Source of the DNA: UBA1181 sp045601045
GTDB taxonomy: Bacteria > Bacteroidota > Bacteroidia > Bacteroidales > Paludibacteraceae
Length of the DNA: 51,030 nt
Direction of reading: 5' to 3'
Assembly: GCA_045601045.1 (NCBI GenBank)
Contig: JAZRZA010000055.1
Span: 1-51,030, forward strand
Translations under genes and position numbers: made by a program
Shown here: positions 1-7,292 of the stretch, one piece after another
Position numbering within the stretch: the stretch's first letter is position 1
Layout of the letters: each line of letters opens with the position of its first letter
The notes under the pieces: model-generated
The model's input: the letters and a program-made list of their open reading frames with translations, nothing else
The model's database searches: none
Told to the model about the DNA's origin: nothing

Positions 1-101
1 CCAATGTCGGTTGTCTCTACTTCCTTAACCACGGACATCTTAAACGTCATACTGTAGTCTTTCTGCGTCCGTTTAACATAAACTCTTTCTTTCTCTTCCA
101 T
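1..101 (-). CDS. Transposase N-terminus (IS3 OrfA-like), partial at window edge
   Basis: An ATG at 99-101 on the minus strand opens a frame that runs off the left edge, giving 33 visible residues. The peptide is rich in charge and contains YVKRTQKDYSMTFKMSVVKE. This resembles the first helix of the helix-turn-helix domain of IS3-type OrfA transposases common in Bacteroidota (pattern Y-V-K-R-T-Q-x-D-Y, then F-K-x-x-V-V-x-E-V-E). The match is from memory of the family, not from a search. No terminal inverted repeat can be identified here. The gene runs away from the operon at 180-7139 and lies just beyond that operon's terminator, so it may mark an insertion next to it. Confidence 0.6.
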   Translation of the reverse strand, partial: MEEKERVYVKRTQKDYSMTFKMSVVKEVETTDI

Positions 102-146
102 AACATTACTTTTTTTTGTAACGCTATTTCAGGACTAGACAATTCT

Positions 147-189
147 AAAAAAAATAGGGATATTGAATATTCAACATCCCTATTTTTTT
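147..189. terminator. Bidirectional intrinsic terminator
   Basis: A-tract, then TAGGGAT, then an A/T-rich centre, then ATCCCTA and a T-tract. The arms at 154-161 and 176-183 pair, and the flanking A and T runs extend the stem, so it can terminate transcription on both strands. On the minus strand it overlaps the stop codon of the TPR gene and ends the six-gene operon. Confidence 0.8.
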
Positions 190-815
190 ATCAACGAAAT
201 ACCTTCCGCCGCCGACGCGCTATTCGGTTGAATTAGGCGAGCTTGGTTAAAAAGCGTCTTCGCCTTTTCGAAATCCTTTTTGTAATAGGCGTTCCATGCG
301 GAAAGGATCACAATATCGTAATCAAACGGATAAAGCGCCTCTACCCTGTCAAAGTAGGGCTCCGCCTTGGCATAATCCCCCACGTTGAAGAACATCAGGC
401 CTCGGTAGTAATTGGCCTTCGTATTATTGGGATCTAACTTTAAAATCGCATCGTACTGTTTGCCTACCTTCACCCAATCTTTCATCTTCGCGGCAGGCAA
501 CACATAACCGAATCGGGGCTCTATGGAGTTGGGCCTCAACTGAATCGCCTTGGTATAATAGAGTAAAGAGATTTTGTAATTGCCCTTGTTGTAATAGAGC
601 CAACCGAGACGAAGGTTCACCGCATAAATATCCGCCTTCACCTGTTTCAGCGTCTCTATCGCCTCATCATATTGTTTATTGGCCTCATACTCATAACTTT
701 TCGCAAATATAGCGCTACGACTGGGTTCCGCTACCACTGGAAAAGAGAACAGCAACGCTACCATACTCCATAGCAACGACACGTAAAAACCCTTATTTCG
801 CTTTAAAAATTCCAT
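180..815 (-). CDS. TPR-repeat periplasmic protein, last gene of PqqD/ATP-grasp operon
   Basis: 211 residues. It starts with a signal peptide (basic MEFLKRNK, hydrophobic stretch to about residue 29, VVAEP cleavage region). The remainder is tetratricopeptide repeats, about four units between residues 45 and 205, with typical W-L-Y-Y-N-K-G, A-x-x-Y-Y-R-G and P-N-S/N-N-T turns. Such proteins act as periplasmic protein-protein adaptors. The start codon lies 13 bases inside the preceding outer-membrane gene, so the two are almost certainly translationally coupled and their products may work together. The pair resembles, in layout only, TPR/beta-barrel proteins such as YaiO. No enzymatic motif is visible. 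Confidence 0.85.
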   Translation of the reverse strand: MEFLKRNKGFYVSLLWSMVALLFSFPVVAEPSRSAIFAKSYEYEANKQYDEAIETLKQVKADIYAVNLRLGWLYYNKGNYKISLLYYTKAIQLRPNSIEPRFGYVLPAAKMKDWVKVGKQYDAILKLDPNNTKANYYRGLMFFNVGDYAKAEPYFDRVEALYPFDYDIVILSAWNAYYKKDFEKAKTLFNQARLIQPNSASAAEGISLIKK

Positions 816-2341
816 TGCACACCTCCCGCGATTACATTATCATTCTGACCAAACGGTTTCAAAGATGAATTGCCCTCTGTATCCACCAAGAATAGATTAG
901 ACTTCTTACGGGTATATTTATACGTAAGAATAATATTCAGATGGTTGTTCAACAAATAAATCAATTGAGCGGAACAACGTAAGTTGGTTTCACAAGACAA
1001 GGAGTAAAACGTATGACTATCCCTATCGTGATAATCACATATATTGCCATAAAGGAATGCCGCATTTCCCCACAACCGCTTGAAAATCTTTCCGCCCGCC
1101 TCAATTTCAGCCAAAAGGCTACCTGGCAAATCACCTATTTTTCCCCGGTCATTTCCCCTCCAAATATACGAAATCCTTGGAGAAAGATAAAGATTCACAT
1201 TTCCAAAAGGATAGTATCGATAAGACAAATCTCCTTGGAGCACATTCAAACCCTCACCATGGAAAAAGGAGAATCCCGCGTTGGCCCAATGTCTGCCATA
1301 CGAATAGGATGCTCGGCAACCCACCAGGACGTCCGAACGGCTATGACGATAAGAACTATGAGTATACCGATAAGGTGATTGAGTGACTTGCTGCCAAAAC
1401 TCAGGGTCGTAACCAGGGTATCCGCCCCAATTGCCCCATGCGCCATTATAGCCATAGGGATTATACATATTCGGCCACCATCCATTGTTATAGGCACCCC
1501 ATTGATTATCCCACGCAGGATAATAGCCCTCATTCCAACCATCATTCGGCCGATGTTCTTTCTCTGGCACCGGATAAGAACCCTGTTTATCATCCCATAA
1601 CAAATTTTCCCAATCACTCGGTTCCCGGGCAGCCGCCGCGCGAATTGTTGTATCCAAAGAGAAGCCAACCACATCATAAGACTCATGCCCCACCCGCATG
1701 AACGGCGTCACTTTCCATCGCTCATTGATATTAAACTTGGCATTCACCTCATACTCCAGCCCCACATACTTGGAGCGAAGATTGAAATAAGTGGAATTGG
1801 AACCTTTCATCTCCACAGGATTGGTACGGGAAGTAAATCCCAAATGGTGAGAGAGTTCGCAGATACCGCCTATCTCATTGACGAAATCCAAAGAGGCGAA
1901 TCCGCCATTGCCCACCATATAACGTTCGAAGTAGATGTATGAATCATCCCAAGAGGACTTGTTATCCGCAAAAAGAGCGCCACCCTCCACATATATACTG
2001 GAAATAGGCTTGCAACGCTTCAAACCGTATGCGGAAACCGACGCCGCGGGAATAGACGAGAAGAGTTTGTTCGCATCCAAATCGCGCAAAGTATTCTTAT
2101 AAGTGAAATAGAGATACTCATTCAGCACAGAATCTACCGTGCAAAATGAATGGGCCGACTCTAAATAAGGTAAGGCATCACAATAACGGCCCTTCTCGTA
2201 AAGGGACACACCAATGCTTCGATCGGAGATGAACTTCGCATAACGTCCATCCGATACGTCAAAGCTTACCTGCGCTATCGCCGACACAGAAAACATCAGC
2301 ATAGTGAGAGCCATCACGATTTTCTCAAAGCACTTTTTCAT
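803..2341 (-). CDS. Outer-membrane beta-barrel protein with N-terminal helical part and W/N/Y/G-rich insert
   Basis: 512 residues. A signal peptide (residues 1-23, ending SVSAIAQ) is followed by a short TPR-like helical segment (about 30-95: Y-E-K-G-R-Y-C-D-A-L-P-Y-L). Then come alternating hydrophobic/aromatic strands ending in a terminal phenylalanine (GGVQWNF), typical of an outer-membrane barrel. Between residues about 250 and 318 lies a low-complexity stretch dominated by Trp, Asn, Tyr, Gly and Pro, probably an extracellular loop. It sits 46 bases after the transporter/peptidase gene and overlaps the TPR gene by 13 bases, so it belongs to the same operon. A role as channel or receptor for the operon's product is inference. 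I do not recognise a named family. Confidence 0.8.
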   Translation of the reverse strand: MKKCFEKIVMALTMLMFSVSAIAQVSFDVSDGRYAKFISDRSIGVSLYEKGRYCDALPYLESAHSFCTVDSVLNEYLYFTYKNTLRDLDANKLFSSIPAASVSAYGLKRCKPISSIYVEGGALFADNKSSWDDSYIYFERYMVGNGGFASLDFVNEIGGICELSHHLGFTSRTNPVEMKGSNSTYFNLRSKYVGLEYEVNAKFNINERWKVTPFMRVGHESYDVVGFSLDTTIRAAAAREPSDWENLLWDDKQGSYPVPEKEHRPNDGWNEGYYPAWDNQWGAYNNGWWPNMYNPYGYNGAWGNWGGYPGYDPEFWQQVTQSPYRYTHSSYRHSRSDVLVGCRASYSYGRHWANAGFSFFHGEGLNVLQGDLSYRYYPFGNVNLYLSPRISYIWRGNDRGKIGDLPGSLLAEIEAGGKIFKRLWGNAAFLYGNICDYHDRDSHTFYSLSCETNLRCSAQLIYLLNNHLNIILTYKYTRKKSNLFLVDTEGNSSLKPFGQNDNVIAGGVQWNF

Positions 2342-2387
2342 GGTACAAATGCAAAATTAAGAAAATTGAGAGAGAAGACAAATAGCG

Positions 2388-4517
2388 TCAAAGTTCCACA
2401 AGCATGGTAAATCCATCCGCACACGCCACTTCCCAACTACTCAAACCTCTCTTTGTTGTTCTATATTGTACTTGTTTTAAACTCTTTCCAAACATTTCCA
2501 CCGTTATTGTGGATGTTACATCAACAGAAGCAGCGGATCGACAAGCTTCATATCTAGCCTGCCCGAAGATTCCCAGTGGAGCGATGAAATCCAAGAGATA
2601 TTTCCGCCAACCCATTTGGCAGACAGCGAGAGGAACCTCCTCCTCCAACCGCCAAGAAGCCACATCAGTTGTTACAACCTTAAAATTAGATAAAAAGAAC
2701 TGATAAAGGGAGCAATTACGGCTGCCTTCATACCTTTGGAACTCAAAGATTCCTTGATGGCAAGCAAACCACGCCTTCGCGTCGCATGCCTCATCCTGCA
2801 AATAGGTATAACCGTATGCCTCGCCAACCACCCATCGCTCTTCTCCATAGCGATCAGACTTGGAGAGGATCGATTTCCCCACACATTTGTCTAAAAGAGC
2901 CCAAGGATGTTCGGATATGGTTACAGACATATTCTTCAATACATCTCCCTCGCAAGGCGTGCCACAAGAGAGAAGCATATCGTCCTTCATATAATTGACA
3001 AAAGGATGGGCCACGGTAGGGGTCCCCGCGTATGGCGAACTTTGGAATTGGAAATGCAAATGCGGATAAGGAGAAAGGCCTGAATTGCCACACAAGGCCA
3101 ACTCATCGCCCCGTTTCACCAACTCTCCGACCGCACACAAGAACGAGTCTCGTTTCAAGTGCGCCATTAAAGAATAGAAGCCTTCCCAATGTTTGATAAC
3201 CACGTAATTACCCCAATTTTGCGTTTCATTACGCCTACCAACCGGATTATCCTCCACACTATTCTCCACCCAGACCACTTCGCCATCCGCAGGTGCCAAG
3301 ACCGGCTTTCCGTAGCAATAGTAATCCTTCACGGAGAGACCATCTCCCTGATATTCCTTGCCATCCACCTCGACCACAAAATCAAAAGCATCCCGCCATA
3401 CGCCTTGATGGGTATAGGTGCCATCCACACCCTGGGAGACTTTCCACTCACCATAAAACGGCAAAGAGAAAGGATAGTAGTTGTACCACCGGAAACGGTT
3501 CTCATTGGTTCGGTTGTAATATAGATTCTCCTCCGGAGTGCGTTCCAAAAAATAGGAGAAGTGGGGAGATGTGTGAGATGACCTCCGTTTTAACAACAGT
3601 AGAAAGAGCAATGTCACGACACAAAACGCGGAGGAGAAGGATGGCAAATAGAAATAGGCCATCAGTCGGGTTGTCGCGAACACAGCCACAAATTGGACTG
3701 GCGTCAGCAGCAACGCGCATACCAACGCGCTCTTGGAGGGTACCAAGTAACAACTCAACGCCAAGGCGCTCAATATGAAATTGAAGCCGAAGCAGGCGAA
3801 AGGGATATGGAAAATCTCACAGCCTACCGCATGATAGAGAAAATACGCGAAGAGATGATTCACCAAAGTGAAAAGGAACGCAATTCTTGAATAGCAGAGC
3901 AAGAGAAACGCCAGCACCATACCCATGAAGAGATCTTGGCGGAACAGCACACTGCTCAAACTGATGAAATATTCGGTCAAAAAATCCGGGAGGCTAAGCC
4001 ATACCGGATGATCCGAGATCAAAGCGAGCGTATAATCTCCCCACCCCAACATTCCGAAATGGTCTCCCAAGACGCAATCAATGTAAAAATCACCATCCTT
4101 TTGTTGCGTCAACAGCAGCAATACCCAGAGTGATAGCAAAAAAGGGAAGACCAAATAAGGCAACCGATTTTTAGAAAACAGTGCCTCAAAACAGGCCGTG
4201 AACATCAACAACAAAAAAGATGAAACCAACAACATGTAGAAGAGCGACAGATTGGGCGGGAAGAGCGCTCCCAATGCCAAACCCAATATCACCGCGTTAA
4301 ATCCATAGATACCGTTGACCAGTTTGAATCGGTCCATGGAACAGGCCAACGCCATGCCATTCACCAACAAACAACAAAGGAGTCCGCATAAACCAGAAAG
4401 CGGATAGAAGAACGTGACGATGAACAATGCTATGCCGACCCACGAATCCCGCGAGAAGACCAAAGAGCAATAACTATTCCTTACGCTCTGAAGCAATATG
4501 TCCATCTTTTCCCTCAT
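2388..4517 (-). CDS. Urea-transporter-family membrane domain fused to M23 (LytM-type) peptidase domain
   Basis: 709 residues. Residues about 15-310 are a polytopic membrane domain with the duplicated urea-transporter signature: NGIYGFNAVILGLALG at 68-83 and FGFNFILSALALS at about 243-255. Residues about 355-500 are an M23 domain with LAPADGEVVW, WGNYVVIKHWEG, the central H453 (MAHLK) and the HLH motif at 486-488. The first zinc-ligand region reads H370-QGVWR-D376-AF-D379 and lacks a plain HxxxD, so activity is uncertain. Residues 500-709 are an unassigned soluble extension. M23 enzymes cleave peptide cross-links in peptidoglycan or similar peptides. The ATG overlaps the decarboxylase stop (ATGA), so the two are coupled. 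The transporter domain may move urea or another small amide, with the peptidase domain on the periplasmic side (inference). Confidence 0.85.
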   Translation of the reverse strand: MREKMDILLQSVRNSYCSLVFSRDSWVGIALFIVTFFYPLSGLCGLLCCLLVNGMALACSMDRFKLVNGIYGFNAVILGLALGALFPPNLSLFYMLLVSSFLLLMFTACFEALFSKNRLPYLVFPFLLSLWVLLLLTQQKDGDFYIDCVLGDHFGMLGWGDYTLALISDHPVWLSLPDFLTEYFISLSSVLFRQDLFMGMVLAFLLLCYSRIAFLFTLVNHLFAYFLYHAVGCEIFHIPFACFGFNFILSALALSCYLVPSKSALVCALLLTPVQFVAVFATTRLMAYFYLPSFSSAFCVVTLLFLLLLKRRSSHTSPHFSYFLERTPEENLYYNRTNENRFRWYNYYPFSLPFYGEWKVSQGVDGTYTHQGVWRDAFDFVVEVDGKEYQGDGLSVKDYYCYGKPVLAPADGEVVWVENSVEDNPVGRRNETQNWGNYVVIKHWEGFYSLMAHLKRDSFLCAVGELVKRGDELALCGNSGLSPYPHLHFQFQSSPYAGTPTVAHPFVNYMKDDMLLSCGTPCEGDVLKNMSVTISEHPWALLDKCVGKSILSKSDRYGEERWVVGEAYGYTYLQDEACDAKAWFACHQGIFEFQRYEGSRNCSLYQFFLSNFKVVTTDVASWRLEEEVPLAVCQMGWRKYLLDFIAPLGIFGQARYEACRSAASVDVTSTITVEMFGKSLKQVQYRTTKRGLSSWEVACADGFTMLVEL

Positions 4518-5845
4518 CTAGGCTCCATTCTATTGATATCTTCCAACGACTCCGCATCACGGAGCAGCTGCATCTCTCCATTCTCTTTTACCATCACCAC
4601 CTTCGGACGCATCGTGATGAACTGCATCCACTGCGTCACATTATAGGCACCTACATGGTGGATCAACAACAGATCATTGCGCCGCAACGGTGGCAGTAGC
4701 ACATTGTCGCGTATTACATCGATATTCATACAAAGCGGTCCACATAATACGGTTGGCTCCATCTGCGTCACATCGTCATAGGTGGAGGTGACTTTATGAT
4801 TGTACCAGAAGGAGGTGAACAACAAATTCACGCCCGCATCCACGATGGTATTCAAACGACCATCCGCCATTCTTTTATTGGTGATGACAGAGGTGAGCAG
4901 ATAACCCGCGTTATCCACCAAAGCGCGACCCGTCTCAAACACCAGACTCAACTTCTTTCCATCGGGGAACTTCACCATACGCAAAGCACCCGTAATCGCC
5001 TCGGCATAATCATCAAAAGAAGGACAGAGATCCTCTCCCGTCAAATAGGAGGATTTCAAGGAGTTTTGGGAGGCAAATCCACCACCCAGATCTAAATATG
5101 AGATCGGCAAGCCCAATTGGGTCATCGCATCCAACGCGAGTTTCGCCATCTTTTCGGTCTCCACGCGATATGCGTTTACCGATTGGATAAACGTTCCTAT
5201 ATGGCAATGCAAACCAATGCAATTCAAATGTTTTTCGGCCGCAATTTTCTCCAAAGCGTCCCATGCCTGACCAGACTCCAAATTGAATCCGAAACGGCTC
5301 CAAGATGGGTAAATACCCGCATCCAAATTGACACGGATCGCCACCCGAGGACGGCGTTCCATCGCAATGGCCAAATTGGTCAACAGCCGCAACTCCTCCG
5401 TATTATCGATATGGATCAGGCTATCGCCCGCAATCGCTTTGCGCAGATCCGATTCACTTTTTGCCGGACCATTAAAAATGATATGATCCGTCGGCACGCC
5501 ATTGGAGACTGCCTTGTCATATTCAAAACCAGAAACCACCTCCGCCAAAGAACCCTCCTCATGGAAGAGAGAACAAATCGCATTGAGGTAATTCGTCTTA
5601 TAGGACCAAGCGAATCGCACATCCGGATATCGCGTGGAAAAAGCACGCTTCGCCTCTCTGATATTCTTTCTTAAAGAGCACTCCGAGAAGACAAAAAGAG
5701 GAGAACCAAAACGTTCCCGCATCCCCTCCAGCGCGACGCCATCTATTTCTGTTTGGGCTACCGAGTGGGTGTTTTGTCCCGTCTTTCCAGGCATTGTGGG
5801 AACAATGCGCTTCAACAAAGGTCTTTCGTATTGTTTCTTTTCCAT
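4514..5845 (-). CDS. PLP-dependent (alanine-racemase fold, type III) decarboxylase, DapDC/ODC-like
   Basis: 443 residues from the ATG at 5845. This start shares one base with the upstream stop (TGATG) and has AGGAG about 8 bases ahead. A longer reading from 5905 would overlap the ATP-grasp gene by 61 bases and is unlikely. Visible motifs are the PLP lysine K83 in WSYKTN, HCHIGTF, the phosphate-binding glycine loop GGGFAS, an FETGR motif and CGPLCMNID, which carries the cysteine donated across the dimer in this fold. The family removes the alpha-carboxylate of diamino acids (diaminopimelate, ornithine, carboxynorspermidine) or of carrier-bound amino acids. The exact substrate cannot be read. 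Wedged between an ATP-grasp ligase and a transporter, it is more likely specialised than housekeeping LysA. Confidence 0.88.
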   Translation of the reverse strand: MEKKQYERPLLKRIVPTMPGKTGQNTHSVAQTEIDGVALEGMRERFGSPLFVFSECSLRKNIREAKRAFSTRYPDVRFAWSYKTNYLNAICSLFHEEGSLAEVVSGFEYDKAVSNGVPTDHIIFNGPAKSESDLRKAIAGDSLIHIDNTEELRLLTNLAIAMERRPRVAIRVNLDAGIYPSWSRFGFNLESGQAWDALEKIAAEKHLNCIGLHCHIGTFIQSVNAYRVETEKMAKLALDAMTQLGLPISYLDLGGGFASQNSLKSSYLTGEDLCPSFDDYAEAITGALRMVKFPDGKKLSLVFETGRALVDNAGYLLTSVITNKRMADGRLNTIVDAGVNLLFTSFWYNHKVTSTYDDVTQMEPTVLCGPLCMNIDVIRDNVLLPPLRRNDLLLIHHVGAYNVTQWMQFITMRPKVVMVKENGEMQLLRDAESLEDINRMEPR

Positions 5846-6885
5846 CACATTTCTCCTTTCACTGAAAACATGCCAAATCTCGACTGGTCCACAACCATAT
5901 CCCACGAATAACGGATAAACATCTTACCCACCTCGTAATGATCCACACTTTCAGGTTGCTCCCCTAACGCCAAGCGGACAATTTGCTCAGGCACATTCTC
6001 GCCTGACGCTGTGGCCAAATATACCCAAGCTGGGATACGTGGGTTTACTTCTATGAGATAGAGAAGGCCATCCTCTCCTCGCAACAATTCCAACTCAAAG
6101 GCGCCTCTCCATTGAGTAGCCTCAACAAAACAACGGGCCTGATCGATCAAAGACTGGTCGCTGATCGTAACACCCGCCCAGGCCTTTCCCTTGTCTGTGA
6201 TCAACTGCTTATGCATAGGGACGCACGAGAGTAGATGCCCCATTCCATCCCCTACACCAATCACATTGAATTCGCTGCCCCGTACATATTGTTGCACAAT
6301 AACAGGCGCACCCCATTTCGCCATCAAATTCCAAAAATAGGAAGAGGCTTGTTCCGGGGTACTTGCATAATAGGCTTCATAAAAACTACCCTTCAACATC
6401 ACAGGATAGTTGATATTTTCACTCGAAGAGAAGAGATCCTCCACAGAGTTGCAATTGAAGGATTTAGGCACATGAAAGCCTGTCTTCTCGCCAAATTCGG
6501 ACAACCGGGACTTCTGCCTCATATCGAATTGCTCCATCGTCGGCAAACAAAGGTGAATACCCTCCTGCGACAAACGATCTTTCAACTTTATGAAGGTGAA
6601 TAATTCCGCATCCAAATTAGGTATGATTATATCGACATGTTCCTTCTCGTGGATATATAGTAAACGTTCCAAAAATGGTTGCACTCCTTCGCTTGGAAAG
6701 GGTAAAAGATAGGAGACATCCACGATTTCATCAAGGTAAGCACCTGACTCCATAGAGCCGTAGCATAAACCCACGATACGGAATTGAGAAAATGAGGATT
6801 CCCTCAAACTACGCGCGACCCCCACTCCCGGACCAGGATTGTCCGTCGCGTTCATACCGCTGATTGCCACTACCAACTCTTTCAT
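5845..6885 (-). CDS. ATP-grasp ligase
   Basis: 346 residues. The N-terminal Rossmann-like part (MKELVVAISGM..., to about residue 120) is followed by ATP-grasp subdomains. Visible elements are the nucleotide-lid segment YPVMLKGSF, an adenine-side stretch IVQQYVRGSEFNVIGV, ELELLRGEDG, and the metal-binding E-x-N-P-R motif (IEVNPRIPAW). The overall look is of the carbamoyl-phosphate-synthase-like ATP-grasp group, which forms carbon-nitrogen bonds between a carboxylate (as acyl phosphate) and an amine. The gene lies 11 bases after the PqqD-like gene and shares one base with the decarboxylase start, so the three are one translational unit. The likely job is to form an amide or peptide bond in a small product. 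The substrate is unknown. Confidence 0.88.
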   Translation of the reverse strand: MKELVVAISGMNATDNPGPGVGVARSLRESSFSQFRIVGLCYGSMESGAYLDEIVDVSYLLPFPSEGVQPFLERLLYIHEKEHVDIIIPNLDAELFTFIKLKDRLSQEGIHLCLPTMEQFDMRQKSRLSEFGEKTGFHVPKSFNCNSVEDLFSSSENINYPVMLKGSFYEAYYASTPEQASSYFWNLMAKWGAPVIVQQYVRGSEFNVIGVGDGMGHLLSCVPMHKQLITDKGKAWAGVTISDQSLIDQARCFVEATQWRGAFELELLRGEDGLLYLIEVNPRIPAWVYLATASGENVPEQIVRLALGEQPESVDHYEVGKMFIRYSWDMVVDQSRFGMFSVKGEM

Positions 6886-6896
6886 TAGGATTCTAT

Positions 6897-7139
6897 TTAG
6901 CCCTCTATCATTCTGTATTTGCGCAACAAATAGAAGAAATCATCCAAGTCCGCCTCCAAAGACGAGGCCTCAACATCGTATTCAGCCAAGAGTTTCTCGA
7001 AAATCTCCGCCTTCGTGCGATTCTCCTCCAACAAGGATAAAACAAGTCTTGCCGTCTGATTGATGGAAAAACTCTCACCCGTCAGCGTGTTGAAAACATA
7101 ACCTGTTTCATTCATTATCATTCCACTCGTCAAACCCAT
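6897..7139 (-). CDS. PqqD-family small carrier/chaperone protein
   Basis: 80 residues, first gene of the operon. It has the PqqD-like winged-helix layout: GYVFNTLTGESFSINQTARLVLSLLEENRT (a short hairpin, then N-x-T-A-x-x-V-L-x-L-L) followed by an E-I-x-x-x-L-x-x-E-Y-D-V segment and a C-terminal helix. PqqD-family proteins hold peptide substrates for radical-SAM or ligase enzymes. No radical-SAM gene is adjacent here, so the partner is probably the ATP-grasp ligase. A second in-frame ATG at 7121 is possible, but the longer form fits the promoter at 7164-7171. Confidence 0.8.
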   Translation of the reverse strand: MGLTSGMIMNETGYVFNTLTGESFSINQTARLVLSLLEENRTKAEIFEKLLAEYDVEASSLEADLDDFFYLLRKYRMIEG

Positions 7140-7163
7140 GCGACAAACGTTTTTATACGGCTA

Positions 7164-7171
7164 CAAATCTA
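7164..7171 (-). promoter_or_regulatory. Bacteroidota -7 promoter element for the PqqD operon
   Basis: On the minus strand the sequence reads TAGATTTG, matching TAnnTTTG, 24 bases before the first ATG. No clear TTTG is seen at the usual -33 distance, so the call is moderate. Confidence 0.45.
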
Positions 7172-7241
7172 TAAAGATTGTATTCTCCCCCCTATTATTT
7201 TCAACGAATAAAAGTATTTACCATAGCAAAAGCCTTTCACT

Positions 7242-7269
7242 TCGATTTCTTAACGTCGATTTCTTAACG
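7242..7269. repeat. Perfect tandem 14-bp duplication
   Basis: TCGATTTCTTAACG occurs twice back to back (7242-7255 and 7256-7269) between the M16 gene and the PqqD operon. It is followed by TCGAACC, a partial third copy. It could be a replication slippage product or a pair of binding sites; nothing else supports a function. Confidence 0.8.
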
Positions 7270-7292
7270 TCGAACCTACCTGACGCCCACAC

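Noticed and set aside
1246..1686. 146-residue frame overlapping the outer-membrane barrel gene
   Set aside because: It arises from the repetitive Trp/Asn/Gly codons of the barrel loop read in another frame.
5846..5905. Upstream start of the decarboxylase gene
   Set aside because: It would overlap the ATP-grasp gene by 61 bases; the coupled ATG at 5845 with AGGAG ahead is better.
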